DNA from: Dactylosporangium aurantiacum
GTDB taxonomy: Bacteria > Actinomycetota > Actinomycetes > Mycobacteriales > Micromonosporaceae
Reading direction: 5' to 3'
Length of the DNA: 64,000 nucleotides
NCBI RefSeq assembly: GCF_000716715.1
Contig: NZ_JNYJ01000031.1
Span: 1 to 64,000 of the forward strand
The notes below the pieces were generated by a model. That model did no database searches. It saw nothing but the letters and a program-made list of their open reading frames with translations, and had not been told where the DNA came from. The position numbers were made by a program, and so were the translations under genes. Position 1 is the first letter of the stretch. Every line of letters begins with the position of its first letter. Shown here one piece after another: positions 52,277 through 60,339 of the stretch.

Positions 52277-52422
52277 CGCCTTTCCTCGTGTCGCGGTGAG
52301 CGTGGCGCGGGCGCGACGGCCGCTGCATGCCGGTGGCGCGGCCGGTGATGGCGCCGTCGCCGGACTGCGGGGATGGCTGCGGGCGGCGGTTTCTGTCGTA
52401 CCCCGGGGTTACGGTGACGGCC

Positions 52423-52887
52423 ATGGCGATCCCAGAGCGCGTGCCGATCACGCACGAGCCCGACTACCGCACCAGCCACATCGGTCACTACTCCGGCGGG
52501 CAGTTCTTCGGGTCGGTCACCGCCACCCTCGACGACGGCGCGCCGGCCACCGACTCCGCGGACTGGCCGCGGCACAAGCGCTGGTATGCGGTGCTGCACC
52601 GTTTCGCCGGCGACGGCACGCACACCGGTTCGGACATCTGGTTCGCCGGCACCAGCGAGCAGGAGCAGGCCTCCGTCGAGCTGGCCGAGCGGCGCCTCGA
52701 CACGTGGATCGCGGCGCTGCCCGAGCGCAGGTTCGGCGACATCGCCGTCAAGCTCTTCCAGGTCACGGTGGACGGGCACGTGTTCGGCCTCGTCGACCAG
52801 TCCGACGACTACGACGCCGACCACGCCGAGTTCCTCCCGGACGAGCTCGGCTTCGACCCGCCCTGGGACGGCGAATACGACACCTGA
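52423..52887 (+). CDS. conserved actinobacterial hypothetical ('HycA'-annotated family)
   Basis: 154 residues from ATG 52423; a TACGGT -10 box (52410-52415) ends seven bases upstream, so it is probably leaderless. IPERVPITHEPDYRTSHIG, YSGGQFF near the start, HTGSDIWFAGT in the middle and LGFDPPWDGEYDT at the end match a protein family that I recall being labelled formate hydrogenlyase regulator HycA in Streptomyces. No hydrogenlyase genes are nearby and the label is probably misleading. Soluble, function unknown. Confidence 0.7.
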   Translation: MAIPERVPITHEPDYRTSHIGHYSGGQFFGSVTATLDDGAPATDSADWPRHKRWYAVLHRFAGDGTHTGSDIWFAGTSEQEQASVELAERRLDTWIAALPERRFGDIAVKLFQVTVDGHVFGLVDQSDDYDADHAEFLPDELGFDPPWDGEYDT

Positions 52888-53008
52888 CGCAACGACCGCC
52901 GCGCGCACAACGCCTCGCCCGGAACGCTTCCAGCATTTGGTCCGCGCCGAGGGATCCGTCGCATGGCGTCGGTGATCGGGCCGCGTGGCGTCAACTTGCC
53001 CTGGGGCG

Positions 53009-53902
53009 TCAGCGGGCCGGACGGGCGCTGGCGGTTGGGCGGGCCGTTGGTCCGCTGGCGCGGGAGCCGGATCCGCCCGTGGTGCGCAGGTTCGCGTCGG
53101 TGACGGCGGTGGCGGTGGCCGTGGTGCCGGAGAGGAGGCCGATGACGGTGACCTGGTCGCCGGTCTTCACGTCGGCGATGGCGGCGTCGCCGGCGTTGAC
53201 CTTCGTCGTCGCGTTTACGGCGAACGTGGTCTCGTACCCGTCCTCGCTCTTGACCGTGATGGACGTGACGCTGACGGCGGCGACGGTGCCGGACTGGAGG
53301 CGTTGGGTGACGTACGTGCCGGTGCTGTCCCTGCCCACGAAGTCGCCGTGCAGAGCGCGGGACAGCTCCGCTCCCCCGCGAGCGCCAGGCACGCCCCCGC
53401 CGCCGCCTTGACCGCCGCGGGGCATGCCACCTTGACCACCGCTAGGCATGCCGCCGGGACCACCAGCGCCGCCACCGCCACCCTGACCGCCCGCACCACC
53501 CTGACCGTCGCCACCCTCGGCAGCACCGCCACCCTGAGCAGCACCGCCATCCTGAGCAGCACCGCCATCCTGAGCAGCGCCGCCGCCCTGGGCAGCGCCG
53601 CCGCCCTGGGCAGAGCCGCCGTAGCCGCCGGGCCGGCCCGCGCCGTTCTGGCCCTGCTGGTTGGCCACGAAAGGGCCGGCGTTGGCCACCGCGGCCCCGC
53701 CCCCGATGACGACCACCGCTGACACCACGGCGACCGCGCCGAGCTTCCACCGCGACGGGCGGCCGGCCGGGACGAACGGCACCGCGGCAGCGGCCCACGG
53801 AGGCGCCGGCGAAGGCGAGGGCGCCGCAGCGGGAACACCCGCAGACGGCGGCGGGACAGGCGTCGGGTTCGGGCCGGCGCCGGGCGAGGTAGGTGAGGTC
53901 AT
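53009..53902 (-). CDS. membrane-anchored Gly-rich protein with DUF5666-like domain
   Basis: 297 residues from ATG 53902. A Pro/Ala-rich cytoplasmic start (about 1-48) precedes one membrane helix (about 52-72). A Gly/Gln/Ala-rich low-complexity region follows (about 78-175; units GGAAQGGGAAQDGG and GGQGGMP). The C-terminal about 190-280 is a small beta domain (SGTVAAVSVTSITVKSEDG, TTKVNAGDAAIADVKTGDQV) that looks like the DUF5666 OB-like fold. The low-complexity part is encoded by 15-18-bp repeats and may vary. It follows the dehydratase gene by 71 bases on the same strand; a functional link is unclear. Confidence 0.65.
   Translation of the reverse strand: MTSPTSPGAGPNPTPVPPPSAGVPAAAPSPSPAPPWAAAAVPFVPAGRPSRWKLGAVAVVSAVVVIGGGAAVANAGPFVANQQGQNGAGRPGGYGGSAQGGGAAQGGGAAQDGGAAQDGGAAQGGGAAEGGDGQGGAGGQGGGGGAGGPGGMPSGGQGGMPRGGQGGGGGVPGARGGAELSRALHGDFVGRDSTGTYVTQRLQSGTVAAVSVTSITVKSEDGYETTFAVNATTKVNAGDAAIADVKTGDQVTVIGLLSGTTATATAVTDANLRTTGGSGSRASGPTARPTASARPAR
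53500..53625 (-). repeat. GC-rich coding minisatellite
   Basis: Imperfect 15-18-base units (for example GCAGCACCGCCATCCTGA on the plus strand, twice in succession) encode Gly/Ala/Gln/Asp repeats in the membrane-anchored Gly-rich protein. Confidence 0.65.
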
Positions 53903-53973
53903 CGCCCGAGCGTCACCGGCGCGGCTGTGCGCACCCTCCCGGAAGCATGCAGATCGCCTGTGAACAGCGGCGG

Positions 53974-55692
53974 CTAGTGGGACTCGCGGCTGACCCGGGG
54001 GCCCGACGAGCCGAGCAGGAAGTCGCAGTCGGCCCCGGTGTCGGCGCCGAGGACGGTGTCGACGTAGAGGCGTTCCCAGCCGCGGCGGGGGCGGGCCAGC
54101 CCGTCCAGCAGCGCCTGCGCAGGCGGGCGGGCGTCGAGCTCGGCCTGGGGTACGTCGACGTCGAGCGTGCGGGCCGGCACGTCCAGCACCACGGGGTCGC
54201 CGGTGCGGATGCGGTCGAGCGGGCCGCCGGCGGCGGCCTCGGGGGCGACGTGCAGCACGACGGTGCCGTACGCGGTGCCGCTCATCCGGCCGTCGCAGAT
54301 GCGCAGCATGTCGCGCACGCCGCGGCGCAGCAGCTTCTCCGGCAGGGGCATGTTGGACACCTCGGGCATGCCGGGATAGCCCTTCGGGCCGCAGCCGCGC
54401 AGCACGAGGACGGTGTTCTCGTCGACGTCGAGCGCGGGGTCGTCGATGCGGGCGTGGAAGTCCTCGATCGAGTCGAAGACGAGGGCCGGGCCGCGGTGCC
54501 GCAGCAGCGAAGGGGTCGCGGCGGCGGGTTTGATGATCGCGCCGGCGGGGGCCAGGTTGCCGCGCAGCACGGCGATGCCGGCGTCCGGCTGTACCGGCGA
54601 CGCGAACGGACGGATGACGGACTCGTCCCAGATGGTGCCTGACGCGGCGGTCGCCATGAGCGGCGCGCCGGTGACGGTGATCGCGGACGGGTCGAGCAGG
54701 TGCGACACCTCCCGCAGGACCGCCGCGAGGCCGCCCGCGCGGTGCAGGTCCTCCATCAGGAAGCGGCCGGCGGGCTGCAGGTCGACCAGCAGCGGCACGG
54801 CGGCGCCGACGCGGTCGAAGTCGTCGAGGGTGAGCGGCACGCCGAGCCGGCCGGCGACGGCGAGCAGGTGCACGACGGCGTTGGTGGAGCCGCCGGTGGC
54901 GGCGAGGGTGACGATCGCGTTGTGCAGCGACGCGGCGGTGATGACGTCGCTGGGCCGGCGGCCGGCGTGCACGATGTCCACGGCGAGCAGGCCGCTGGCG
55001 TGGGCGCGGGCCAGCAGGCGGCTGTCGGCGGCGGGGATGCCCGCGGTGCCGGGCAGCGTCATGCCGAGGGCCTCGGCAAGCAGCGCCATCGTCGAGGCGG
55101 TGCCCATCGTGTTGCAGTGGCCCCGGCTGCGGATCATCGAGGACTCCGAGTCGAGGAACGCCTGCTCGCTGAGCGTGCCGGCGCGGACCTCCTCCGACAG
55201 CCGCCACACGTCGGTGCCGCAGCCGAGGGGTACGCCGCGGAACGTGCCGGTGAGCATGGGGCCGCCGGGCACGACCACGGCCGGCAGGTCGACGGACGCG
55301 GCGGCCATGAGCAGCGCCGGGATGGTCTTGTCGCAGCCGCCGAGGAGCACGACGCCGTCGATCGGGTTGGCGCGCAGCATCTCCTCGATCGCCATCGCGG
55401 CCATGTTGCGCCACAGCATCGCGGTCGGGCGGACCTGCGTCTCGCCGAGCGACACGACGGGCAGGTTGTGCGGCACCCCGCCGGCCTCCCAGACGCCGCG
55501 GCTGACGTGCTCGGCGACCTCGTCCAGGTGGCGGTTGCACGGGGTCAGGTCGGAGGCGGTGTTGGCGATGGCGATCTGGGGGCGGCTGCCGTCGAGGGCG
55601 TCGTCGGGCAGGCCGCGCCGCATCCACGCACGGTGGATGTAGGCGTTGCGGTCGTCGCCGGCGTACCACTCGGCACTGCGCAGTCGTGACAT
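53974..55692 (-). CDS. IlvD/Edd-family dehydratase, probably for a sugar acid
   Basis: 572 residues from ATG 55692, where the conserved N-terminus begins (SRLRSAEWYAGDDRNAYIHR). Iron-sulfur ligand motifs VLLGGCDKT (about 128), GHCNTMGTAST (about 200) and CDGRMSGTAYGTVVLHVAPEA (about 480) are intact. The opening 'LRS..W' and 'IHR.W.' pattern is closer to arabinonate/xylonate-type sugar-acid dehydratases than to dihydroxyacid dehydratase. It would make a 2-keto-3-deoxy sugar acid. The zinc dehydrogenase gene starts 20 bases away in the other direction, suggesting a joint oxidation pathway. Confidence 0.9.
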   Translation of the reverse strand: MSRLRSAEWYAGDDRNAYIHRAWMRRGLPDDALDGSRPQIAIANTASDLTPCNRHLDEVAEHVSRGVWEAGGVPHNLPVVSLGETQVRPTAMLWRNMAAMAIEEMLRANPIDGVVLLGGCDKTIPALLMAAASVDLPAVVVPGGPMLTGTFRGVPLGCGTDVWRLSEEVRAGTLSEQAFLDSESSMIRSRGHCNTMGTASTMALLAEALGMTLPGTAGIPAADSRLLARAHASGLLAVDIVHAGRRPSDVITAASLHNAIVTLAATGGSTNAVVHLLAVAGRLGVPLTLDDFDRVGAAVPLLVDLQPAGRFLMEDLHRAGGLAAVLREVSHLLDPSAITVTGAPLMATAASGTIWDESVIRPFASPVQPDAGIAVLRGNLAPAGAIIKPAAATPSLLRHRGPALVFDSIEDFHARIDDPALDVDENTVLVLRGCGPKGYPGMPEVSNMPLPEKLLRRGVRDMLRICDGRMSGTAYGTVVLHVAPEAAAGGPLDRIRTGDPVVLDVPARTLDVDVPQAELDARPPAQALLDGLARPRRGWERLYVDTVLGADTGADCDFLLGSSGPRVSRESH

Positions 55693-55700
55693 CGGACCTG

Positions 55701-55711
55701 CTTCCCGGAAG
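55701..55711. promoter_or_regulatory. CTTCC-C-GGAAG palindrome in the dehydratase/dehydrogenase gap
   Basis: A perfect 5-1-5 palindrome fills half of the 19-base gap between the two divergent start codons. Its right arm is also the GGAAG next to the dehydrogenase ATG. It could be an operator half-site or only a ribosome binding site. Confidence 0.35.
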
Positions 55712-56737
55712 ATGGAGCCCGTGCGCGCATTCGTCATCATCGGCCCCGGCCGGGCTGAGGTCCAGGACGTCGAGGAACCTGTCGCCGGGCCGGGCCAGGT
55801 CGTCGTCGACGTGGAGCGGGCCGGTGTGTGCGGCACGGACGTCGAGTTCTTCACCGGCGAGATGTCCTACCTGCATGACGGCCAGGCGCGATACCCGATC
55901 CGGATCGGGCACGAGTGGTCAGGCGTGGTCCGCGCGGCGGGGCCGGGCGTCGACCCGGGGTGGGTCGGCCGGCGGGTCACCGGCGACACCATGCTCGGTT
56001 GTGGTGTCTGCGGCAGATGTACGTCCAACCGCCAGCACCTCTGCGCGACCCGCCACGAGATCGGCATCCGCAACGGCTGGCCGGGCGCCCTCGCCGAGCG
56101 GCTCCCGGTGCCGGTGACGGCGTTGCACCCGCTGCCGCCGCCGGTCGACCCGACGGCGGGCGCGCTCGTCGAGCCGGGCGGCAACGCGCTGCGCGCCGTC
56201 CGTGGCGCCGGACTGCGCCCCGGTGAGCGGCTGCTCGTCCTCGGCCCGGGCACGATCGGGCTGCTCGTGGCGCAGATCGCGGCCGCGCAGGGGGTCGAGG
56301 TGCACCTGCTCGGCGTCACCGCGGCGTCGGTCGAGTTCGCCCGCGGGCTCGGGCACGGCCAGGTCTGGACCGCCGGCACGCTGCCGCCGCTGCGGTGGGA
56401 CGCGGTCGTCGACGCCTCCAACGCCGCGACCTCGCCGGCCCTGGCGCTGGACCTCGTCGAGCCGGGCCGGCGGGTGGTGTTCATCGGCCTGTCCGGCACG
56501 CCGAGCCTGCTCGACTCGCGAAGCCTGGCACTCAAGGACGTGACCGCGGTCGGTGTGCTCAGTGCGTCCGGAGGTCTCGCCGGTACCGTCGAGCTCTACG
56601 CCTCCGGTGCCGTCGACCCGCGCCCGCTGGTCGCGGCGACGATCGGGCTGTCCGAGGCGGCGGCCGCGCTGTCAGGGTCCCGGCCGGCCGCGTGGGGCGC
56701 CGCGCCGAAGGTGCACATCGACCCGTCGCTGCCGTGA
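55712..56737 (+). CDS. zinc-dependent alcohol/sugar dehydrogenase
   Basis: 341 residues from ATG 55712 (GTG 55721 is possible). It is a medium-chain dehydrogenase with catalytic zinc motifs GVCGTDVEFF (about 35) and GHEWSG (about 65), structural zinc cysteines in GCGVCGRCTSNRQHLC (about 92-107), and the nucleotide fold LVLGPGTIGLLVAQ (about 170). It probably oxidises a sugar or polyol with NAD(P). Beside the sugar-acid dehydratase it would supply the first step of a non-phosphorylating sugar pathway; the lactonase and later enzymes are not in the window. Confidence 0.92.
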   Translation: MEPVRAFVIIGPGRAEVQDVEEPVAGPGQVVVDVERAGVCGTDVEFFTGEMSYLHDGQARYPIRIGHEWSGVVRAAGPGVDPGWVGRRVTGDTMLGCGVCGRCTSNRQHLCATRHEIGIRNGWPGALAERLPVPVTALHPLPPPVDPTAGALVEPGGNALRAVRGAGLRPGERLLVLGPGTIGLLVAQIAAAQGVEVHLLGVTAASVEFARGLGHGQVWTAGTLPPLRWDAVVDASNAATSPALALDLVEPGRRVVFIGLSGTPSLLDSRSLALKDVTAVGVLSASGGLAGTVELYASGAVDPRPLVAATIGLSEAAAALSGSRPAAWGAAPKVHIDPSLP

Positions 56738-56778
56738 CCGCACCCCGCCACGGGCCGCGGTCGCCGGGCGGGGCGCGA

Positions 56779-56784
56779 TACCCT
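56779..56784 (+). promoter_or_regulatory. -10 box for leaderless mycosin mRNA
   Basis: TACCCT ends seven bases before GTG 56792, the spacing expected when transcription starts at the start codon. No clear -35 is seen. Confidence 0.5.
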
Positions 56785-56791
56785 TTCGCTC

Positions 56792-58156
56792 GTGCGGCAC
56801 ATTCGACGGATCGGCGCTCAGGCGGTCGCCGGCGCGCTCGCCGCCGGCGTGCTCGCCGCGGTGCCGGGCGTGGCGACGCCCGCGGCCGCGGCGCCGTCGG
56901 CGTGCGGGCCGAGCTTCACCGACAAGCTGACCGACACGCCGTGGCCGCTGACCCGGCTGCATCCCGAGCTCGCGTGGCCGATGACGAAGGGTGACGGGGT
57001 CATCGTCGCCGTCATCGACTCCGGCGTCGCCACCACCCACCCGTCGCTGAAGGACCAGGTCCTGCCGGGCAAGGACTTCGTGCAGGCCAACGGCGTCGGC
57101 GACTGCGACCAGGTCGCGCACGGCACGTTCGTCGCCGGGATCATCGCCGGCCTGCGCCTGCCGGGCGCCGGGTTCTACGGGGTCGCCCCCGGCGCGAAGA
57201 TCCTGCCGATCCGGGTGATGGAGGACGACCAGAAGTCCTTCGACCAGAACCTGCCGAACACGATCGCGACCGCCATCGACTACGCCGTCGACCACGGCGC
57301 CGGCGTCATCAACCTGTCGCTGGTGACGCAGCCGACGCCGAAGCTCGCCGCGTCGGTGAGCCGGGCCCTGAGCCAGAACGTGGTCGTGGTCGCCGCAGCC
57401 GGCAACGACGGCGCCAGCCAGAACCCCAACCAGCCCGCGTACCCGGCCGCGTATGACGGTGTGCTCGCCGTCGCCGGCGTCGACGAGCAGGACAAGCACG
57501 TCTCCACGTCGACGTCCGGCGACTACGTCGACGTCGCCGCGCCCGGTGTGCGGATCCAGGGCCCCGCACCGCAGGGCGGTGGGTTCGGCCTGCGTTCCGG
57601 CGGCGGGACGAGCTTCGCCGCGCCGTACGTGGCCGGCACCGCCGCCCTGCTGCGCGCCTACTATCCGGACCTGACGCCGCAGCAGATCGCGGACCGGATC
57701 ACGTCGACCGCCGACCACCCGCCGAGCGGGCGCAACCCGCAGGTCGGGTTCGGCACGGTCAACCCGTACCGGGCGGTCGCGGCCCTCACCGGCACCGAGG
57801 CGGCGGCCGTGCCCGTGCCCGCCACCGCCGGTCTCGGCCTCGACACCGGCGGCGCACAGGAGGAGTCGCGGCTGCCGGCGATCTGGACCGCGTTCGGTGC
57901 GGTGGTCGTCGCCGCGCTCATCTGGGCGGGGCTGCTCGTGCGGCGGGTGCGCCGCGGCCAGCGCGGCGAGCCGGTGGTCCCGGCGCCGCGTTCGGAGTCC
58001 AGGCAGCCGTCGCGGGACCGGTTCGAGCCGACGGTCGGCCCGATGAACGTCCGCGCCCCCACCGTGCACCGCACCTCGGCGTCCCGCGGCCTGGCGAACG
58101 CGTCCCGCTCGCTGAGCATGCCGACCTCCAGCGCCGGCGGCAGCGGCTCCCGCTGA
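56792..58156 (+). CDS. mycP: type VII secretion mycosin (S8 subtilisin-like protease)
   Basis: 454 residues with a signal peptide (cleavage near AAA-AP, about 34). The subtilase domain (about 65-345) has the complete triad: VAVIDSGVA (Asp near 75), VAHGTFVAGI (His near 110) and RSGGGTSFAAPYVAGTAAL (Ser near 272). A membrane helix (about 365-385) and a Ser/Arg-rich cytoplasmic tail follow, the standard MycP architecture. Mycosins are membrane-anchored components needed for ESX secretion. It is transcribed toward the rest of the secretion locus and faces a second mycosin gene. Confidence 0.93.
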   Translation: MRHIRRIGAQAVAGALAAGVLAAVPGVATPAAAAPSACGPSFTDKLTDTPWPLTRLHPELAWPMTKGDGVIVAVIDSGVATTHPSLKDQVLPGKDFVQANGVGDCDQVAHGTFVAGIIAGLRLPGAGFYGVAPGAKILPIRVMEDDQKSFDQNLPNTIATAIDYAVDHGAGVINLSLVTQPTPKLAASVSRALSQNVVVVAAAGNDGASQNPNQPAYPAAYDGVLAVAGVDEQDKHVSTSTSGDYVDVAAPGVRIQGPAPQGGGFGLRSGGGTSFAAPYVAGTAALLRAYYPDLTPQQIADRITSTADHPPSGRNPQVGFGTVNPYRAVAALTGTEAAAVPVPATAGLGLDTGGAQEESRLPAIWTAFGAVVVAALIWAGLLVRRVRRGQRGEPVVPAPRSESRQPSRDRFEPTVGPMNVRAPTVHRTSASRGLANASRSLSMPTSSAGGSGSR

Positions 58157-58199
58157 CACCGGCCCGGATCGGGCGTACGACACCGGCGGGACGGCGCAC

Positions 58200-58345
58200 G
58201 AGGCCGGCCGGACGCAGTGCCAGGCCGACCGGAACACAGTGCTAGGCCGGCCGGAACACAGCGCGACACCGGCGGGGCGCAGTGCCAGGCCGGCCGGGAC
58301 ACAGTGCGACACCGGCGGGGCGCAGTGCGACACCGGACCGGATCG
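58200..58345. repeat. degenerate tandem repeat between the two mycosin genes
   Basis: About six imperfect units of 20-23 bases, variants of CAGTGCCAGGCCGGCCGGAA and of CGACACCGGCGGGGCGCAGTG, fill the gap between the convergent mycosin genes. No gene is seen in them. Confidence 0.75.
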
Positions 58346-58396
58346 GGCGTGTGATGCCGGCCGGGACGACGGGTCCCACCCTGGACCGGGGTGGTG

Positions 58397-60319
58397 TCAG
58401 CGCCCGTCCTGCGGCGGCAACCACTGCGGCCGGGGAGGCTGCCCGGCGGGAGGCTGCGCGCCCGTCGCCGGGAACGCGGACGTGTTCGCCGGCGGGTGTC
58501 CGGGCGGCGGCTGGCCCGTCGCGGGGAACTGCGCGGTGCCGCCGGGCCGGAACCCGGTCGGGCTCGTCGGTGGGTTGCCGCCAGGGTGCTGACCGGCCGG
58601 TGGCTGGCCCGCGACCGGCCCGGTCGGATAGCCGGCGGGCGGCTGCTGACCGGTGATGGGGCCCGTCGGATACCCCGCGGGCGGCTGCTGACCGGTGATG
58701 GGCCCGGTCGGATAGCCGGGCGGTGGCCCGGACGCCGGATAGCCCGGCGGTGGCGGCCCTGACGGCGGATAGCCCGGCGGTGGGAAGCCTGGAGGGCCCG
58801 CCCCGGGTGGTGCGCCGTAGCCGGCCCGGGCCGCGGCGCGGCGGCGGCTCAGCGCCCGCATCGGCAGCACGATGGCGAGGACCACGACGACGAGGCCGAC
58901 GAGGATGACCGCGGCGGCGATCGCGGTGCGGGTGGCGGGTGTGCCGAACCCGTCGTCGCTGGGACCCGAGCCGGCGGTGCTGCCCGGGTCGGCGCCGGCG
59001 CTGCCCGCGGCGGCCGGGCCGAGCGGGTCGGCGGTCACGGCCGGCACGTCCGCGCTGACGGCGGCGAGCGGGTCGACGAGCCCCCAGCCGAACTGGTCGT
59101 CGCGGCCGGCGGGGCCCTTGTCGGCGGCGGTCTTGAACAGGCGGTTGACGACGTTGGCCGCGTCGAGCTGCGGGTACTTGGACCAGATCAGCGCGAGCAC
59201 GCCGGACACGATCGCGGTGGACTCGCTGGTCCCGGAGCTGGTGCCGAAGCCGGACGCGGCCAGGGACTTGGGCTTGGCGCTGATGACGTCCTGCGCGGGC
59301 GCGCCGATGTCCATGCCGTCGTCCTGCAGGGCGCCGCTCCACAGGTTACCGGTGCGGTCGGTGCCGTTGACGGTGACGACGCCCGGGTAGCTGCCCGGGG
59401 TCGGGATCCGCGTGTCGCCCTGGGTGGTGTTGCCGGCGGCCGCGACGAGGATGACCCCTTTCGACCGCGCCCAGGCGATCGCGTCGATCTCCTCCTGGAT
59501 GGGCGCGCCCTTGCGGCCGAGCGACATGTTGATGATCTTCGCGCCGTGGTCGACGGCGTAGCGGATCGGGCCAGCGAGCGTGCCGCTGTACTGGACGGGC
59601 AGCGCGATCGGCAGGATCTTCGCCTTCGGCGCGATGCCGAGCATCTGCATGTTGCTGGTGCCGCCGCGGGCCGCGATGATCGACGCGATGCCGGTGCCGT
59701 GCCCGCTCGGGTCGTCCCAGCCCTTGGCGCTGGTGCTGCCGAGCATGCCGGTGCCGGCGAGCACGGCGCCGTTGAGGTCGGGGTGGGTGGCGTCGACCCC
59801 GGAGTCGATGACCGCGACGACGACACCGTCGCCCTGCGCGACCTTCTGTGCCTGCGCCACCTTGAGCGAGTTGATCCACCACTGCCGCTCACGCACCGAG
59901 TCGGCGTGTGCGGCCCGCGGCGCGACGAGACCGGACGCGACACCACCGGCCACGCCGAGCACGATCCCGGCCACCACGACCGCGGTCATCCGCCGCACGA
60001 ACCGCCCCACGGCCCCACGTCCCCCAGCCGTCCCCGCCGAACGCCGTTCAGCAGCCGGACCGGGCCTCGCGGCAGCCGGACCGCACGATGCAACAGCCGG
60101 ACCGGGCGAAGCGGCAGCCGGACCGGGCCTCGCGGCAGCCGGACCGCACGATGCAACAGCCGGACCGGGCGAAGCAGCAGCCCCGCCGCGCCACGCAACG
60201 GCCGGGCCGGCGGCCCTCGGATCGACCGGCGCTGCCACCACGAGCCGCGACGGCTGCGCCGGCGCGCCCGGCCGGGAAGACCGGTCGGGCGCGGCCGGCC
60301 GCGCCGGCGTGGCCGGCAT
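58397..60319 (-). CDS. second mycosin-like S8 protease with extended N- and C-terminal regions
   Basis: 640 residues from ATG 60319; a later start is possible. The N-terminal about 115 residues are low complexity and include a 21-residue block occurring twice (PGPAVASCGPAAARPGPAAAS-like). A helix near 121-140 then precedes the subtilase domain: VAVIDSGVD (Asp near 171), GHGTGIASI (His near 208), and GTSSGTSESTAIVSGVLAL, so the Ser motif is GTSES rather than GTSxAAP. A membrane helix (about 476-496) precedes a Pro/Gly-rich tail with PPAGYPTGPITGQQ repeats. It follows the Gly-rich secretion substrate gene by 20 bases, in the same unit. Confidence 0.85.
   Translation of the reverse strand: MPATPARPAAPDRSSRPGAPAQPSRLVVAAPVDPRAAGPAVAWRGGAAASPGPAVASCGPAAARPGPAAASPGPAVASCGPAAARPGPAAERRSAGTAGGRGAVGRFVRRMTAVVVAGIVLGVAGGVASGLVAPRAAHADSVRERQWWINSLKVAQAQKVAQGDGVVVAVIDSGVDATHPDLNGAVLAGTGMLGSTSAKGWDDPSGHGTGIASIIAARGGTSNMQMLGIAPKAKILPIALPVQYSGTLAGPIRYAVDHGAKIINMSLGRKGAPIQEEIDAIAWARSKGVILVAAAGNTTQGDTRIPTPGSYPGVVTVNGTDRTGNLWSGALQDDGMDIGAPAQDVISAKPKSLAASGFGTSSGTSESTAIVSGVLALIWSKYPQLDAANVVNRLFKTAADKGPAGRDDQFGWGLVDPLAAVSADVPAVTADPLGPAAAGSAGADPGSTAGSGPSDDGFGTPATRTAIAAAVILVGLVVVVLAIVLPMRALSRRRAAARAGYGAPPGAGPPGFPPPGYPPSGPPPPGYPASGPPPGYPTGPITGQQPPAGYPTGPITGQQPPAGYPTGPVAGQPPAGQHPGGNPPTSPTGFRPGGTAQFPATGQPPPGHPPANTSAFPATGAQPPAGQPPRPQWLPPQDGR
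60058..60183 (-). repeat. 63-bp tandem duplication in the second mycosin gene
   Basis: Two near-identical 63-base units start at about 60061 and 60124. Each is itself built of three related 21-base units, and they encode the duplicated 21-residue block in the N-terminal extension. Confidence 0.8.
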
Positions 60320-60339
60320 GTCCGAGCCGGGCACCGGGA

